Origin: Acidovorax soli
GTDB lineage: Bacteria > Pseudomonadota > Gammaproteobacteria > Burkholderiales > Burkholderiaceae_C
DNA: 64,000 nt
NCBI RefSeq assembly: GCF_900107605.1
Contig: NZ_FNQJ01000016.1
Coordinates: forward strand, 1 to 64,000
Direction of reading: 5' to 3'
Positions 40,350 through 49,308 of the stretch are shown in pieces. Within the stretch, counting starts at the first letter, position 1. Each line of letters starts with the position of its first letter. The notes below the pieces were generated by a model. The model had not been told where the DNA came from. It worked only from the letters and a program-made list of their open reading frames with translations, and ran no database searches. The position numbers and the translations under genes were made by a program.

Positions 40350-41516
40350 TCAGGGTTGTTGTGTGGCCCAGTCTGGCTGCAGGCGGACGTGGCGGATGTG
40401 CTGGCGGAATACGGTGTAGGCCAGGTGCAGGGTGCCGTCGGCATCCTGGCGCAGCGAGGGGTAGGAGTATTCGCGGTTGCGGCCGCGCTCGGAGTCGTTG
40501 CTCATGCACCAGCCGTCGCCCACTTCCAGGTGGCGCTGCCAGGGCCAGGTCAGGCCATCGTCGGCCGACAGGGCCAGCGTCATGGGCGCGCGCGGTGCGC
40601 CCCAGAAGGCCTTGCGTGCGGGCGGGGCGGCCACGGTGGCGCCCTGGGCGCCTTCGCCGGTGTCTTCCAGCTCGTCGTACAGCGACTCGCGCCGCTCGGT
40701 GGCGTTGGCGGCGCTGCTGGCGTTGAAGATCATGGCCAGGCGCCCATCGGCCAGGCGCAGGGCCTGCACCGACGAGTTGTTGTTGGGGAGCTGGGTGGGC
40801 TGGGGTGTTTGCCAGGTCAGGCCGCCATCGTCGCTTTGGGTGCGGTAGATGTGATCGGCCCAGCGGCTGCGGAAGAACGCCAGCAGGCTTTGGCCGTTGG
40901 CCGCCGGCACGATGTTCATGTGCACACAGCCCAGGCTGCCGGGCAGGCTGATGCGCTGCCAGGTGCGGCCCTGGTCGGTGGAGCGCAGCACGCCGCTGTC
41001 GTCGTGGCTGCCGTCCCAGGGCTGGCCTGCTTCGGCCCGGCAGTAAAACACGGGCAGCAGCCAGCTGCCGTCGTGGTGCACATGGATGGGCTGGCGCACA
41101 AAGGTGCCGGCGGGGGCGTCGGCCAGGGTCTCTGTGGGCGACCAGGTCTGGCCGTGATCGGTCGAGCGGCGCACGCGCACCACGGCGGTGTTCTGGTGGC
41201 CCGACTGCTGGGCCGTGTGCAGCAGCCACAGGGTGCCATCGGGGGCCGGGAAGAGCACGGGGTTTTGCTCTGACCGCTCAGCGTCGTGCGACAGCTGCAC
41301 GGGCTCGGACCACTGCCGGGTCCCGGGAGCCAGGCGGGACATGAAGACCGAGATGTCCGAGCGCCCCTCCATCGAGCCGCCAAACCACACGCAGGCCAGG
41401 GCGCCATCGCCCAGCACCATCAGGTTGGCGGCGTGGGCCTGAACGCGGGGGGAGGGCAGGTCGGCCACCTGGCGGGTGGCGTCATCGGGGTGCTGTTGCA
41501 GCAGGCCGTCGGGCAT
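40350..41516 (-). CDS. Sialidase-like (BNR/Asp-box) beta-propeller protein
   Basis: 388 residues, no signal peptide. Asp-box repeats: RSTDHGQTWSPTE, RSTDQGRTWQRI, QSDDGGLTWQTP, LSADDGLTWPWQ. N-terminal VWFGGSMEGRSDISVFMSRL and FVRQPIH fit the exo-alpha-sialidase family used in sugar-acid clusters. ATG 41516 is preceded by GGAG; a TTG 12 nt further upstream is an alternative. Cytoplasmic location suggests a hydrolase or isomerase acting on an imported sugar derivative. Confidence 0.75.
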   Translation of the reverse strand: MPDGLLQQHPDDATRQVADLPSPRVQAHAANLMVLGDGALACVWFGGSMEGRSDISVFMSRLAPGTRQWSEPVQLSHDAERSEQNPVLFPAPDGTLWLLHTAQQSGHQNTAVVRVRRSTDHGQTWSPTETLADAPAGTFVRQPIHVHHDGSWLLPVFYCRAEAGQPWDGSHDDSGVLRSTDQGRTWQRISLPGSLGCVHMNIVPAANGQSLLAFFRSRWADHIYRTQSDDGGLTWQTPQPTQLPNNNSSVQALRLADGRLAMIFNASSAANATERRESLYDELEDTGEGAQGATVAAPPARKAFWGAPRAPMTLALSADDGLTWPWQRHLEVGDGWCMSNDSERGRNREYSYPSLRQDADGTLHLAYTVFRQHIRHVRLQPDWATQQP

Positions 41517-41600
41517 GGGTGTCTCCAAAGGGTGTGTAGTGATGTCTGGCGTTGCCGCAGGCTGCCCCTCCTGGCACCACGCGCCAGGAGAGTGTCGTCG

Positions 41601-42593
41601 TCAGTCGGCCTTGATCTTGGCGGTCTTGATCAGGTTGCCCACGCGCTGGTATTCGGGGGCCAGGAAGGTGCGCAGCTCGCTCGCGTTGCCGCTGCCCACC
41701 GTCACGCCCAGGTCGCCCAGCTTGCTGGCCACTTCGGGCAGCTTGAGCGTCTTGGCCAGGGCGGCAGAGAGCTTGGCGCTCACATCGGCCGGGGTCTTGG
41801 CCGGAGCAAACAGCGCGTACCAGGCAGAGAACTCGAACTGCGGGTAGCCCAGCTCTGCCAGGGTGGGCACATCGGGCAGGTCGTGCAGGCGGGTGGCGCT
41901 GCCCACGGCCAGCGCCCGCACCTTGCCGCCGCGCAGCAGGGGCATGGAGTTGGTGGCGGTGTCAAAAATCACGGGCACGCGGCCGCCGATCAAATCGATG
42001 ATGTGGGCGTTGCCGCCCTTGTAGGGCACGTGGGTCATGTTGACCTTGGCAATCGACAGGAAAAGCTCGCCCGCCAGATGAAGGGGTGAACCATTGCCCG
42101 ACGAGCCGTACATGATGGCCTGCGGGTCTTTGCGGGCGGCATCCACCACCTCTTTGAGCGTCTTGTAGGGCGAGTCGGTAGCGGTGATGACGACGATGGG
42201 CGCGCGGCCGATCATGCCGATGGGCTCGAAGTCCTTCAGTGGGTCGTAGTCGGCCTTGAGCAGGTTGGGGCTGGCCGCGTGGGTGGCCAGGCCGCCCACC
42301 AGCAGGGTGTAGCCGTCGGCTGGAGCGCGCGCCACAATGCCCGCGCCCAGCAGGGCCCCGGCGCCGGGCTTGTTATCGACCACGGCGGGTGTGCCCAGCG
42401 CCTCGCCCATCTTCTGCCCGATCAGGCGCCCCAGCATGTCGTTGGCGCCACCGGCGGGGTAGGGCACCACCATGGTGATGGGTTTGCTCGGGAAGGGGGC
42501 TTGCGCATGCGCCAGGGGCAGGGCGCACGCCAGTGCCATGCCGGCGATGGCGCCCAGAATGGGCCGGCGTGAGAGGGCTTTGGTAATGCTCAT
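41601..42593 (-). CDS. Bug/TctC tripartite tricarboxylate-type binding protein
   Basis: 330 residues. Signal peptide (RRPILGAIAGMALACALPLAHAQA), then PSKPITMVVPYPAGGANDMLGR, VVDNKPGAGALLGAGIVARAPADGYTLLVG and YGSSGNGSPLHLAGELF, the Bug family fingerprint. Binds a carboxylated solute in the periplasm. No TctA/TctB membrane genes are nearby, as is usual for the expanded Bug set in this family. Part of the minus-strand catabolic run. Confidence 0.92.
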   Translation of the reverse strand: MSITKALSRRPILGAIAGMALACALPLAHAQAPFPSKPITMVVPYPAGGANDMLGRLIGQKMGEALGTPAVVDNKPGAGALLGAGIVARAPADGYTLLVGGLATHAASPNLLKADYDPLKDFEPIGMIGRAPIVVITATDSPYKTLKEVVDAARKDPQAIMYGSSGNGSPLHLAGELFLSIAKVNMTHVPYKGGNAHIIDLIGGRVPVIFDTATNSMPLLRGGKVRALAVGSATRLHDLPDVPTLAELGYPQFEFSAWYALFAPAKTPADVSAKLSAALAKTLKLPEVASKLGDLGVTVGSGNASELRTFLAPEYQRVGNLIKTAKIKAD

Positions 42594-42688
42594 GGGCTTG
42601 TCTCCTTGGTTGAATGGTTTGGGTGACCTGTTGCGTGGCCCGTCGTGGCGGACCTCTGTCGCGTCTTGTGCTGCGGGGCGTGGCTACC

Positions 42689-44164
42689 TCAATCCAGCTG
42701 CCCCTGGCAGACATACTTGGTGTGCAGGTAGTCGTCGAGCCCGTGCGTCGATCCCTCGCGCCCGTAGCCCGATTCCTTCACTCCGCCAAAGGGAGCGGCC
42801 TCGGCCGCCAGTGCCCCTTCGTTGATGCCGACGATGCCCGTCTCCAGCGCATCGGCCACGCGCCAGATGCGGCGCACGTTCTGGCTGTAGAAGTACCCCG
42901 CCAGCCCGAACGGGGTGTCGTTGGCCTGTGCAATCACCTCGGCCTCGTCGTCAAACACCGTCAGCGGCGCCACGGGGCCAAAGGTTTCCTCGCAGGCGCA
43001 GGCCATGCGGGCATCCGCCCCGCCGAGCACGGTGGGCGCGTAGTAGTTGGGGCCGAGGTGGGTCAGGCGCTGGCCGCCCGTGAGCACCTTGGCGCCCTTG
43101 GCCACGGCATCCTGCACATGGCGCTCGATCTTCTCCACCGCCCGGTCATTGATCATGGGGCCGATCTGCGAGGCCGGGTCGCTGGCCGGGCCCACCTTGA
43201 GCGCTGCCACCTTGCCCGCCAGCTTGGCGGCAAAGGCATCGAACACGCTGCGGTGCACAAACACCCGGTTGGGGCACACGCAGGTCTGGCCGCCGTTTCT
43301 GAACTTGGCGGCCATCAGGCCGTCCACCGCCGCATCCAGGTCGGCATCGTCAAACACGATGAAGGGTGCATTGCCCCCCAGCTCCAGCGAGAGCTTCTTG
43401 AGCGTGTCTGCACTGCGACGTGCCAGGTGCTTGCCCACCGGGGTGGAGCCGGTGAAGGTGATCTTGCGCACGCGGCCATCGTCCAGCCACACATCCACCA
43501 CGGCCGGTGTGTTCTGGCGCGAGGCGGTGACGATGTTCAGCACCCCGGCAGGCACCCCGGCTTCATGGGCCAGCTGCACCAAAGCCAGGGAGGTCAGTGG
43601 CGTGTCTTCGGCCGGCTTGCAGACCACGGTGCAGCCTGCGGCCAGGGCCGGGGCGATCTTGCGGGCGATCATGGCGGCCGGGAAGTTCCAGGGCGTGATG
43701 GCGGCCACCACACCGACGGGCTCCTTCAGGGCCAACATGCGGCGGCCGGAGACCGGGGCGGGAATGACTTCGCCATTCATGCGCGTGGCCTCTTCGCCAA
43801 ACCATTCGATGTAGCTGGCCGCATAGGTCACCTCGCCCTTGCCTTCGGCCAGGGGCTTGCCCTGCTCCATGGAGATCAGGGCGCCCAGATCGTCCTGGTG
43901 GGCCAGCACGAGGTCGTTCCAGCGCTTGATGATGGCTGCGCGTTGCTTGGCGGGGACTTTGCGCCAGGTGGCAAAAGCGGCGTGGGCTGCGTCCAGGGCG
44001 GCGCGCGCCTCCACCGCACCCGAGTCGGGCACGGAGGTGATGACGGCGCCGGTGGCGGGGTTGGTCACATCCAGGCGGGTGGAGGTGCCTTCGCTCCACA
44101 GGCCGGCGATGAAGTTGGCGCTGCGGATGAGGTCGGCTCGGGTGAGGGTCAGGGATGCGGACAT
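42689..44164 (-). CDS. NAD(P)-dependent aldehyde dehydrogenase, succinate/ketoglutarate semialdehyde type
   Basis: 491 residues. ITPWNFPAAMIARKIAPALAAGCTVVCKPAEDTP, ITFTGSTPVGKHLARRS, catalytic Glu in LSLELGGNAPFIVFDDAD, catalytic Cys in FRNGGQTCVCPNRVFVH. Closest to GabD-type succinate semialdehyde dehydrogenases; the sugar-acid context makes 2-oxoglutarate semialdehyde an equally good substrate. Start at ATG 44164; 13 in-frame codons upstream lack family similarity. Confidence 0.88.
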   Translation of the reverse strand: MSASLTLTRADLIRSANFIAGLWSEGTSTRLDVTNPATGAVITSVPDSGAVEARAALDAAHAAFATWRKVPAKQRAAIIKRWNDLVLAHQDDLGALISMEQGKPLAEGKGEVTYAASYIEWFGEEATRMNGEVIPAPVSGRRMLALKEPVGVVAAITPWNFPAAMIARKIAPALAAGCTVVCKPAEDTPLTSLALVQLAHEAGVPAGVLNIVTASRQNTPAVVDVWLDDGRVRKITFTGSTPVGKHLARRSADTLKKLSLELGGNAPFIVFDDADLDAAVDGLMAAKFRNGGQTCVCPNRVFVHRSVFDAFAAKLAGKVAALKVGPASDPASQIGPMINDRAVEKIERHVQDAVAKGAKVLTGGQRLTHLGPNYYAPTVLGGADARMACACEETFGPVAPLTVFDDEAEVIAQANDTPFGLAGYFYSQNVRRIWRVADALETGIVGINEGALAAEAAPFGGVKESGYGREGSTHGLDDYLHTKYVCQGQLD

Positions 44165-44281
44165 GGGTTTGAATGGAATGTGGCTCTGGCGTTCATCGGA
44201 CAAGCGCTAGCAGCTATTTTTTTGGGAGCGTTTGGTTTCCCTTGTTCTTTCGCTGTGCCAGTGCAGGCGACTCAAGGGGGA

Positions 44282-45823
44282 TCAACTGACTATCCCCATG
44301 TGCCATGGCACAAATTCGTGGTCACCCAGACCCAGCAGCTCGCTCTTGGTTTCCTCGCCGCTGGCATGGCGCAGGATCTGCGCAAAGATGCGCTGGCCCA
44401 GCTCGGGCACCGTGCACTCGCCGTCGATCACCACACCGCAGTTGATGTCCATGTCTTCCTCCAGCCGGGTGAACATGGGCGTGTTGCTGGCCAGCTTGAT
44501 GGTGGGCGCGGGCTTGCTGCCGAACATGGAGCCACGGCCGGTGGTAAAGCAGATGAGCTGCGCGCCGCTGGCGATCTGGCCGGTGGAGGCCACGGGGTCG
44601 TAACCGGGCGAGTCCATGAACACAAAGCCGCTTTCGGTGATGGGCTCGGCGTATTCGTACACCGCGCGCAGCGGGGTGGTTCCGCCCTTCATGGCGCTGC
44701 CCAGCGATTTTTCAAAGATATTGGCCAGCCCGCCCGCCTGGTTGCCATGGCCCACCACGCCGTTGAACTGCGCGTTCTGGCCGGCGGTGTAGCGCTCCCA
44801 CCAGGCCAGGCGGTCCAGCAGCTTCTGGCCCACCTCGGGGGTGATGGCGCGGCGCGTGAGCATGAACTCCACGCCGTGGATCTCGGGTGTTTCGCTCAGG
44901 ATGGCGGTGCCGCCGTGGCGCACCAGAATGTCCATGGCCGCGCCCAGGCCGGGGTTGGCGGTGATGCCCGAGAAGCCATCCGAGCCGCCGCACTCCAGGC
45001 CAATCTTCAGGTGGCTGGCGCTCACGGTGGTGCGCCGTGCCTCGTTGGCGATGGGCAGCATTTCCTCGATGGCGCGGATGCCCGCCTCGATGGTCACGCG
45101 GGTGCCGCCCACCTCCTGCATCACCAGCGTGCGCATGAGCTTGCCTTCTTTGAGCCCCTGCGAATCGACCAGCGCGTCCACCTGGTTACGCTCGCAGCCC
45201 AGGCCCACGATGAGCACGCCCGCCAGGTTGGGGTGGCGTGCATAGCCTGCCAGCGTGCGGCGCAGCACATCAAAGTGCTCGCTGGGCGAGGACATGCCGC
45301 AGCCGCTGGTCTGCGCAAAGGCGGCCACGCCATCCACGTGGGGGTAGGCGGCCAGCCGCTCGGGCGTGAAGTGCGCGGCAATGCGCTTGATGACGGTGGC
45401 CGAGCAGTTCACCGACGACAGGATGCCGATGAAATTGCGCGTGCCCACGCCGCCCCCGGGCCGCACAAAACCCTGGAAGGTGGCGCGCTCGGCCTCGGGC
45501 ACATAATGAACCGGCTGCACATCGGCGCCAAAGGCCGGGTCGCGGTAGTAGTCCACCAGCTGCAGGTTGTGGCTGTGCACGTAGTCGCCGGGCTCCAGGT
45601 CGCGCGTGGCCACGCCGATCACCGTGTCGTACTTCTTGACCTGCTCGCCCGCTGCAATGCGGCGCGCGGCAATCTTGTGCCCGGCAGGCACCTGGGCGCG
45701 CGTGCGCAGGCCCAGCTCCGGAATGTCCTGGCCCAGTGCCAGTGCGGTCTTGGCGACCAGCACGTTGTCGTTGGGGTGCAGGTGCAGCAGGGTGCTATCG
45801 GTGCGGGACATGGGGGCTTTCAT
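44282..45823 (-). CDS. garD: Galactarate/altronate dehydratase family protein (GarD-like)
   Basis: 513 residues. N-terminal SAF domain (about 15-95: VLVAKTALALGQDIPEL..VPAGHKIAARRIAAGEQVKKYDTVIG), then the dehydratase core with GYVRPGG-like GFVRPGGGVGTRNF, SVNCSATVIKRIA, FAQTSGCGMSSPSEHF, GLGCERNQ, LECGGSDGFSGITANP and the C-terminal CFTTGRGSMFG. These iron-dependent enzymes dehydrate D-galactarate or D-altronate. A fused SAF domain and length favour GarD. The frame opens with TTG then ATG (45823). Confidence 0.82.
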   Translation of the reverse strand: MKAPMSRTDSTLLHLHPNDNVLVAKTALALGQDIPELGLRTRAQVPAGHKIAARRIAAGEQVKKYDTVIGVATRDLEPGDYVHSHNLQLVDYYRDPAFGADVQPVHYVPEAERATFQGFVRPGGGVGTRNFIGILSSVNCSATVIKRIAAHFTPERLAAYPHVDGVAAFAQTSGCGMSSPSEHFDVLRRTLAGYARHPNLAGVLIVGLGCERNQVDALVDSQGLKEGKLMRTLVMQEVGGTRVTIEAGIRAIEEMLPIANEARRTTVSASHLKIGLECGGSDGFSGITANPGLGAAMDILVRHGGTAILSETPEIHGVEFMLTRRAITPEVGQKLLDRLAWWERYTAGQNAQFNGVVGHGNQAGGLANIFEKSLGSAMKGGTTPLRAVYEYAEPITESGFVFMDSPGYDPVASTGQIASGAQLICFTTGRGSMFGSKPAPTIKLASNTPMFTRLEEDMDINCGVVIDGECTVPELGQRIFAQILRHASGEETKSELLGLGDHEFVPWHMGIVS

Positions 45824-45888
45824 CAATGGGGCCGAAAGGTGGCAGAGCCCACCAGGGGATCCCTGGGGCTCCGTGCGTCACCGTGCGC

Positions 45889-46878
45889 TCAGCTCTTCAT
45901 CAGCTCGCGCAGCTTCAGTTTGTCGATCAGCACGGTCTCTTTCTGGTAGACGGTGTTCACGTACTTTTCGTAGTCGGGGCCGTCCAGGTACAGCAGCGGT
46001 GCGTCCAGCTTGTCGATCACGGTCTTGAACTCGGGGCTGGCCACGGCTTGCTTGAAGGCGTCGCGCAGCTTGGCCACGATGGCCGGGTCCACGCCCTTGG
46101 GGGCGCCAATGCCGTTGGGGGCGTCCACCACCACGTCGTAGCCCAGCTCGCGCAGGGTGGGCACGTCCTTGAAGCGGACCGTGCGCACATCGCCCCAGGT
46201 GGCCAGCAGGCGCAGCTTGCCGGCTTCGACATGCGGCGCCCACGAGCTGGAATCGGCCAGCGCATCCACATGGCCGCCCAGCACGCCCTGCAGCGCTTCG
46301 GCGCCGCCCTTGTAGGGCACGTGGTTGAGCTGGATGCCCGCCACGCTGGCGAACTCTTCCATGCCCACATGCGTGGCGCCGCCCACGCCCGCATGGGCGT
46401 AGCTCACCTTGCCGGGGTTGGCCTTGGCGTAGGCCACAAAGTCCTTGAGTGTCTTGAACGGCGAGCTGGCAGGCACCGCAATGCCAAAGGTCTGGCCCGA
46501 GGTGCGCGCGATGTAGGTGAAGTCCTTGCGCGGGTCGGCCTGCAGCGTGCCCAGCTGCGAGAAGCGCGTGACCGAGATGGGGATCTGCCCGATGGTGTAG
46601 CCATCGGCCTTGGCCGATGCCAGTGCCTTGGAGCCGATCATGCCGGAGGCTCCCGCCTTGTTCTCCACCGCAATGCTCTGGCCCAGGATGCGCCCGGCCA
46701 CGGTGCACAGCGCGCGCATGGACTGGTCGGCCGTGCCGCCCGCGGGCCAGGGGCAGATGAAGGTGATGGGGCGCTCGGGCCATGCCTGTGCGAACAGGCG
46801 GCTGGACGTGGTGGCAAGGGTGGCGGCACCGAGGGCACCGAGGACGAACTGGCGCCGTCCATTGCGTGGAGTCTGCAT
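45889..46878 (-). CDS. Bug/TctC periplasmic binding protein with Tat-like signal
   Basis: 329 residues. N-terminus NGRRQFVLGALGAATLATTSSRLFA has a twin-arginine-like R-R-x-F-V-L signal. Mature part: RPITFICPWPAGGTADQSMRAL, VENKAGASGMIGSKALASAKADGYTIGQ, YAHAGVGGATHVGMEEFA. Likely binds the aldarate or tartrate-like acid used by the cluster. Divergent from a LysR regulator, with a dyad between them. Confidence 0.9.
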   Translation of the reverse strand: MQTPRNGRRQFVLGALGAATLATTSSRLFAQAWPERPITFICPWPAGGTADQSMRALCTVAGRILGQSIAVENKAGASGMIGSKALASAKADGYTIGQIPISVTRFSQLGTLQADPRKDFTYIARTSGQTFGIAVPASSPFKTLKDFVAYAKANPGKVSYAHAGVGGATHVGMEEFASVAGIQLNHVPYKGGAEALQGVLGGHVDALADSSSWAPHVEAGKLRLLATWGDVRTVRFKDVPTLRELGYDVVVDAPNGIGAPKGVDPAIVAKLRDAFKQAVASPEFKTVIDKLDAPLLYLDGPDYEKYVNTVYQKETVLIDKLKLRELMKS

Positions 46879-46931
46879 GTTGGTCTCCTGTGGTTTCTTG
46901 AATCGAGAGCTGCGATTGTTCAAAACCGTTG

Positions 46932-46981
46932 CATAACAATCCAATGAAAATATGGACTGTCTTCATTGCATTTTGGTTATG
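46932..46981. promoter_or_regulatory. Nested dyads between TctC and LysR genes (likely operator)
   Basis: CATAAC (46932-46937) with GTTATG (46976-46981) and CAATGAA (46942-46948) with TTCATTG (46962-46968) are two inverted pairs with almost the same centre (46955-46957). This AT-rich patch fits a LysR-type regulator site controlling both divergent genes. Confidence 0.55.
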
Positions 46982-47025
46982 TATCGTGCACAGCGACAGA
47001 AAACACGAACTCACAAGGACTCACC

Positions 47026-47976
47026 ATGGCACAAATTGACCGTGTTCTGCGCAGCAACCTCAAGCTGAGGCACTTGCAGATGCTGGTGGCGCTCGACCAG
47101 TTTCGGCACCTGGGGCGTGCGGCGGAGTTCCTGTCGGTCACGCAGCCCGCCGTTTCCAAGACCCTGGCGGAAATCGAAAGCATGTTCGGCCTGCCGCTGT
47201 TCGAGCGCTCCACGCGCGGCACCGAGCCTACGCCAGCCGGCGCCAGCGTGGTGCGTTTTGCGCGCTCGGTGTTGGCAGGCTATGAGCGCACGCGCGATGA
47301 GATCGCGGCCGAGGCCAGTGGTGCGGCGGGTCGCACCAGCGTGGGCGCGATGGTGGTGGCCACGCCTGTGCTGCTGGCGCAGGCGGTGGCGCGGCTCAAG
47401 GCCCGCTCCGGCCACACCACCGTGCTCATCGAAGAGGGTGACCTCACGCGCCTGCTGCCCAAGCTGCGCCTGGGCGAGCTGGATCTGTTCGTGGGCCGGC
47501 TGGAGCCCGGCTACGCTTCACCCGACCTGGAGACCGAGGCGCTCTACCAAGACCCCATGGTGGCGGTGGTGTACCCCGGCCACCCGCTGGCCGGCAGGCG
47601 CAAGGTGCAGTGGGCGGACATTGCCAGCCAGCCCTGTGTGCTGCCCCCGCCATGGGCGTCTCTGCGGGTGAAGCTGGAGCAGCAGTTCTTTGCCCACAGC
47701 CTGCATCCGCCGGCTGACATCGTCGAGTCTGCCTCGTTCCTGTCGCAGATCTCCTTCCTGCGGCAGCGCGGTGCGGTGGCTTTCATGGCACGCACGGTGG
47801 CGCAGCATTTCGCGGGGCAGGGGATGGTGGCGGTGCTGAAGCTGCCGGTGGCGGTGGAGTTGCCGCCGGTGGGACTCATCACGCTGCGCGGGCAGCGGAT
47901 GACGCCGGTGACGGCCTTGCTGGTCGGCTGCCTGAAGGAGGTGGCCGGGCCTGGAGACTCTCTGCAGGGAACTTGA
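47026..47976 (+). CDS. LysR-family regulator of the aldarate cluster
   Basis: 316 residues. HTH at about 20-40: LDQFRHLGRAAEFLSVTQPAVSKTLAEIESMFGLPLFERSTRG. The substrate-binding part has the GbpR/PcaQ-like layout (SVGAMVVATPVLLAQAVARLK, LRLGELDLFVGRL). ATG 47026 follows CACAAGGACTCACC. Divergent from the TctC gene and GarD; probably activates that unit in response to a sugar acid. Confidence 0.9.
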   Translation: MAQIDRVLRSNLKLRHLQMLVALDQFRHLGRAAEFLSVTQPAVSKTLAEIESMFGLPLFERSTRGTEPTPAGASVVRFARSVLAGYERTRDEIAAEASGAAGRTSVGAMVVATPVLLAQAVARLKARSGHTTVLIEEGDLTRLLPKLRLGELDLFVGRLEPGYASPDLETEALYQDPMVAVVYPGHPLAGRRKVQWADIASQPCVLPPPWASLRVKLEQQFFAHSLHPPADIVESASFLSQISFLRQRGAVAFMARTVAQHFAGQGMVAVLKLPVAVELPPVGLITLRGQRMTPVTALLVGCLKEVAGPGDSLQGT

Positions 47977-48140
47977 CTACCGTGCAGGGGCCGCCAGTGC
48001 GCATCCTGCTTGTCCATGCCTGCCCTCTCTTGTCGGACCAGTGCCGTCTGCACGCTGGGGGCGTCGTGAGGCCACTTTGGCGTGGGGTCGCCCTGCGGGC
48101 GACTCCAAGTCCGGTTGCAACGGGCGCGCAGTGAACGGGC

Positions 48141-49238
48141 TCAGCCCTTGGCAACATGCGCCGCAATGGCCTCACCCACCTGCGTGGTGTTGGCCGTGCC
48201 CCCCAGGTCCGGCGTGCGCGGCCCGCTCTTGATGGTTTCCTCGATGGAAGCCACGATGGCATCGTGCGCCTGCCTTCCAGCTCCCTGGCCTTGCGTGAGG
48301 AAGTCCAGCATCAGCGCCCCCGACCAGATCATTGCAATCGGGTTGGCAATGTTCTGACCGTAGATATCGGGCGCAGAGCCGTGCACGGGCTCGAACAGGC
48401 TGGGGAAGTTGCGCTCGGGGTTGAGGTTGGCCGAGGGCGCCAGGCCGATGGTGCCCGTGGTGGCGGGGCCCAGGTCGGAGAGGATGTCGCCGAACAGATT
48501 GGTGGCGGCCACCACGTCGAAGCGGCCCGGCTGCAGCACGAAGCGCGCGGTCAGGATGTCGATGTGCTGCTTGTCCAGCGTGACCGCGGGATAGGCCTGG
48601 GCCACATCCTCGGCGCGCTGGTCCCACCAGGGCATGCTGATGGCGATGCCGTTGCTCTTGGTGGCCAGGGTCACATGCTTCTTGGGGCGGCTCTGGGCGA
48701 GGTCGAAAGCGAACTTGAGCAGGCGGTGGGCGCCGTGGCGGGAGTAGACCGATTCCTGGATCACGATCTCGCGGTCGGTGCCTTCATACATCACGCCGCC
48801 CAGCGAGGTGTATTCGCCCTCGGTGTTCTCGCGCACCACGTAGTAGTCGATGTCGCCGGGTTGGCGGCCGGCCAGGGGGCAAGGCACGCCTTCGAACAGG
48901 CGCACGGGGCGCAGGTTGATGTACTGGTCAAACTCGCGGCGGAACTTGAGCAGTGAACCCCACAGCGAGACATGGTCGGGCACGGTGGCGGGCCAGCCCA
49001 CGGCGCCGAAGAAGATGGCGTCCATGCCCGAGAGCTGGGCTTTCCAGTCGTCGGGCATCATTTTGCCGTGCTGGGCGTAGTAGTCGCAGCTGGCCCAGTC
49101 GATGGTGGTGGTTTCGAGCGGGATGCCGAAACGCTGCGCGGCGGCCTGCACCACCCGAAGGCCTTCGGGCATGACTTCCTTGCCAATGCCGTCGCCGGCG
49201 ATCAGTGCGATGCGGTAGGTTTTCTCATGCTGGGTCAT
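48141..49238 (-). CDS. ttuC: Tartrate dehydrogenase/decarboxylase (D-malate dehydrogenase family)
   Basis: 365 residues, isocitrate/isopropylmalate dehydrogenase fold. RIALIAGDGIGKEVMPEGLRV, FFGAVGWPATVPDHVSLWGSLLKFRREFDQYINLRPVRL, VVRENTEGEYTSLGG, TKSNGIAISMPWWDQR, ATNLFGDILSDLGPATTGTIGLAPSAN, FEPVHGSAPDIYG. TtuC-type enzymes oxidise tartrate and/or D-malate with NAD. Start ATG 49238. Divergent from its likely regulator. Confidence 0.9.
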   Translation of the reverse strand: MTQHEKTYRIALIAGDGIGKEVMPEGLRVVQAAAQRFGIPLETTTIDWASCDYYAQHGKMMPDDWKAQLSGMDAIFFGAVGWPATVPDHVSLWGSLLKFRREFDQYINLRPVRLFEGVPCPLAGRQPGDIDYYVVRENTEGEYTSLGGVMYEGTDREIVIQESVYSRHGAHRLLKFAFDLAQSRPKKHVTLATKSNGIAISMPWWDQRAEDVAQAYPAVTLDKQHIDILTARFVLQPGRFDVVAATNLFGDILSDLGPATTGTIGLAPSANLNPERNFPSLFEPVHGSAPDIYGQNIANPIAMIWSGALMLDFLTQGQGAGRQAHDAIVASIEETIKSGPRTPDLGGTANTTQVGEAIAAHVAKG

Positions 49239-49308
49239 TGCTCGTTTCCTTGGTGGGGGGAGGTGCGCGACGATGGGTCGCCCGGTAGCGCAATTGTTCC
49301 AAACGCCC

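Noticed and set aside
38438-40726. 762-codon plus-strand open frame
   Set aside because: Antisense shadow of the aldolase and hydroxyacid dehydrogenase genes; typical of high-GC DNA.
42614-45949. 1111-codon plus-strand open frame
   Set aside because: His/Gly/Gln-rich composition without domains; it lies antisense to the aldehyde dehydrogenase and the GarD-like gene, both clearly real.
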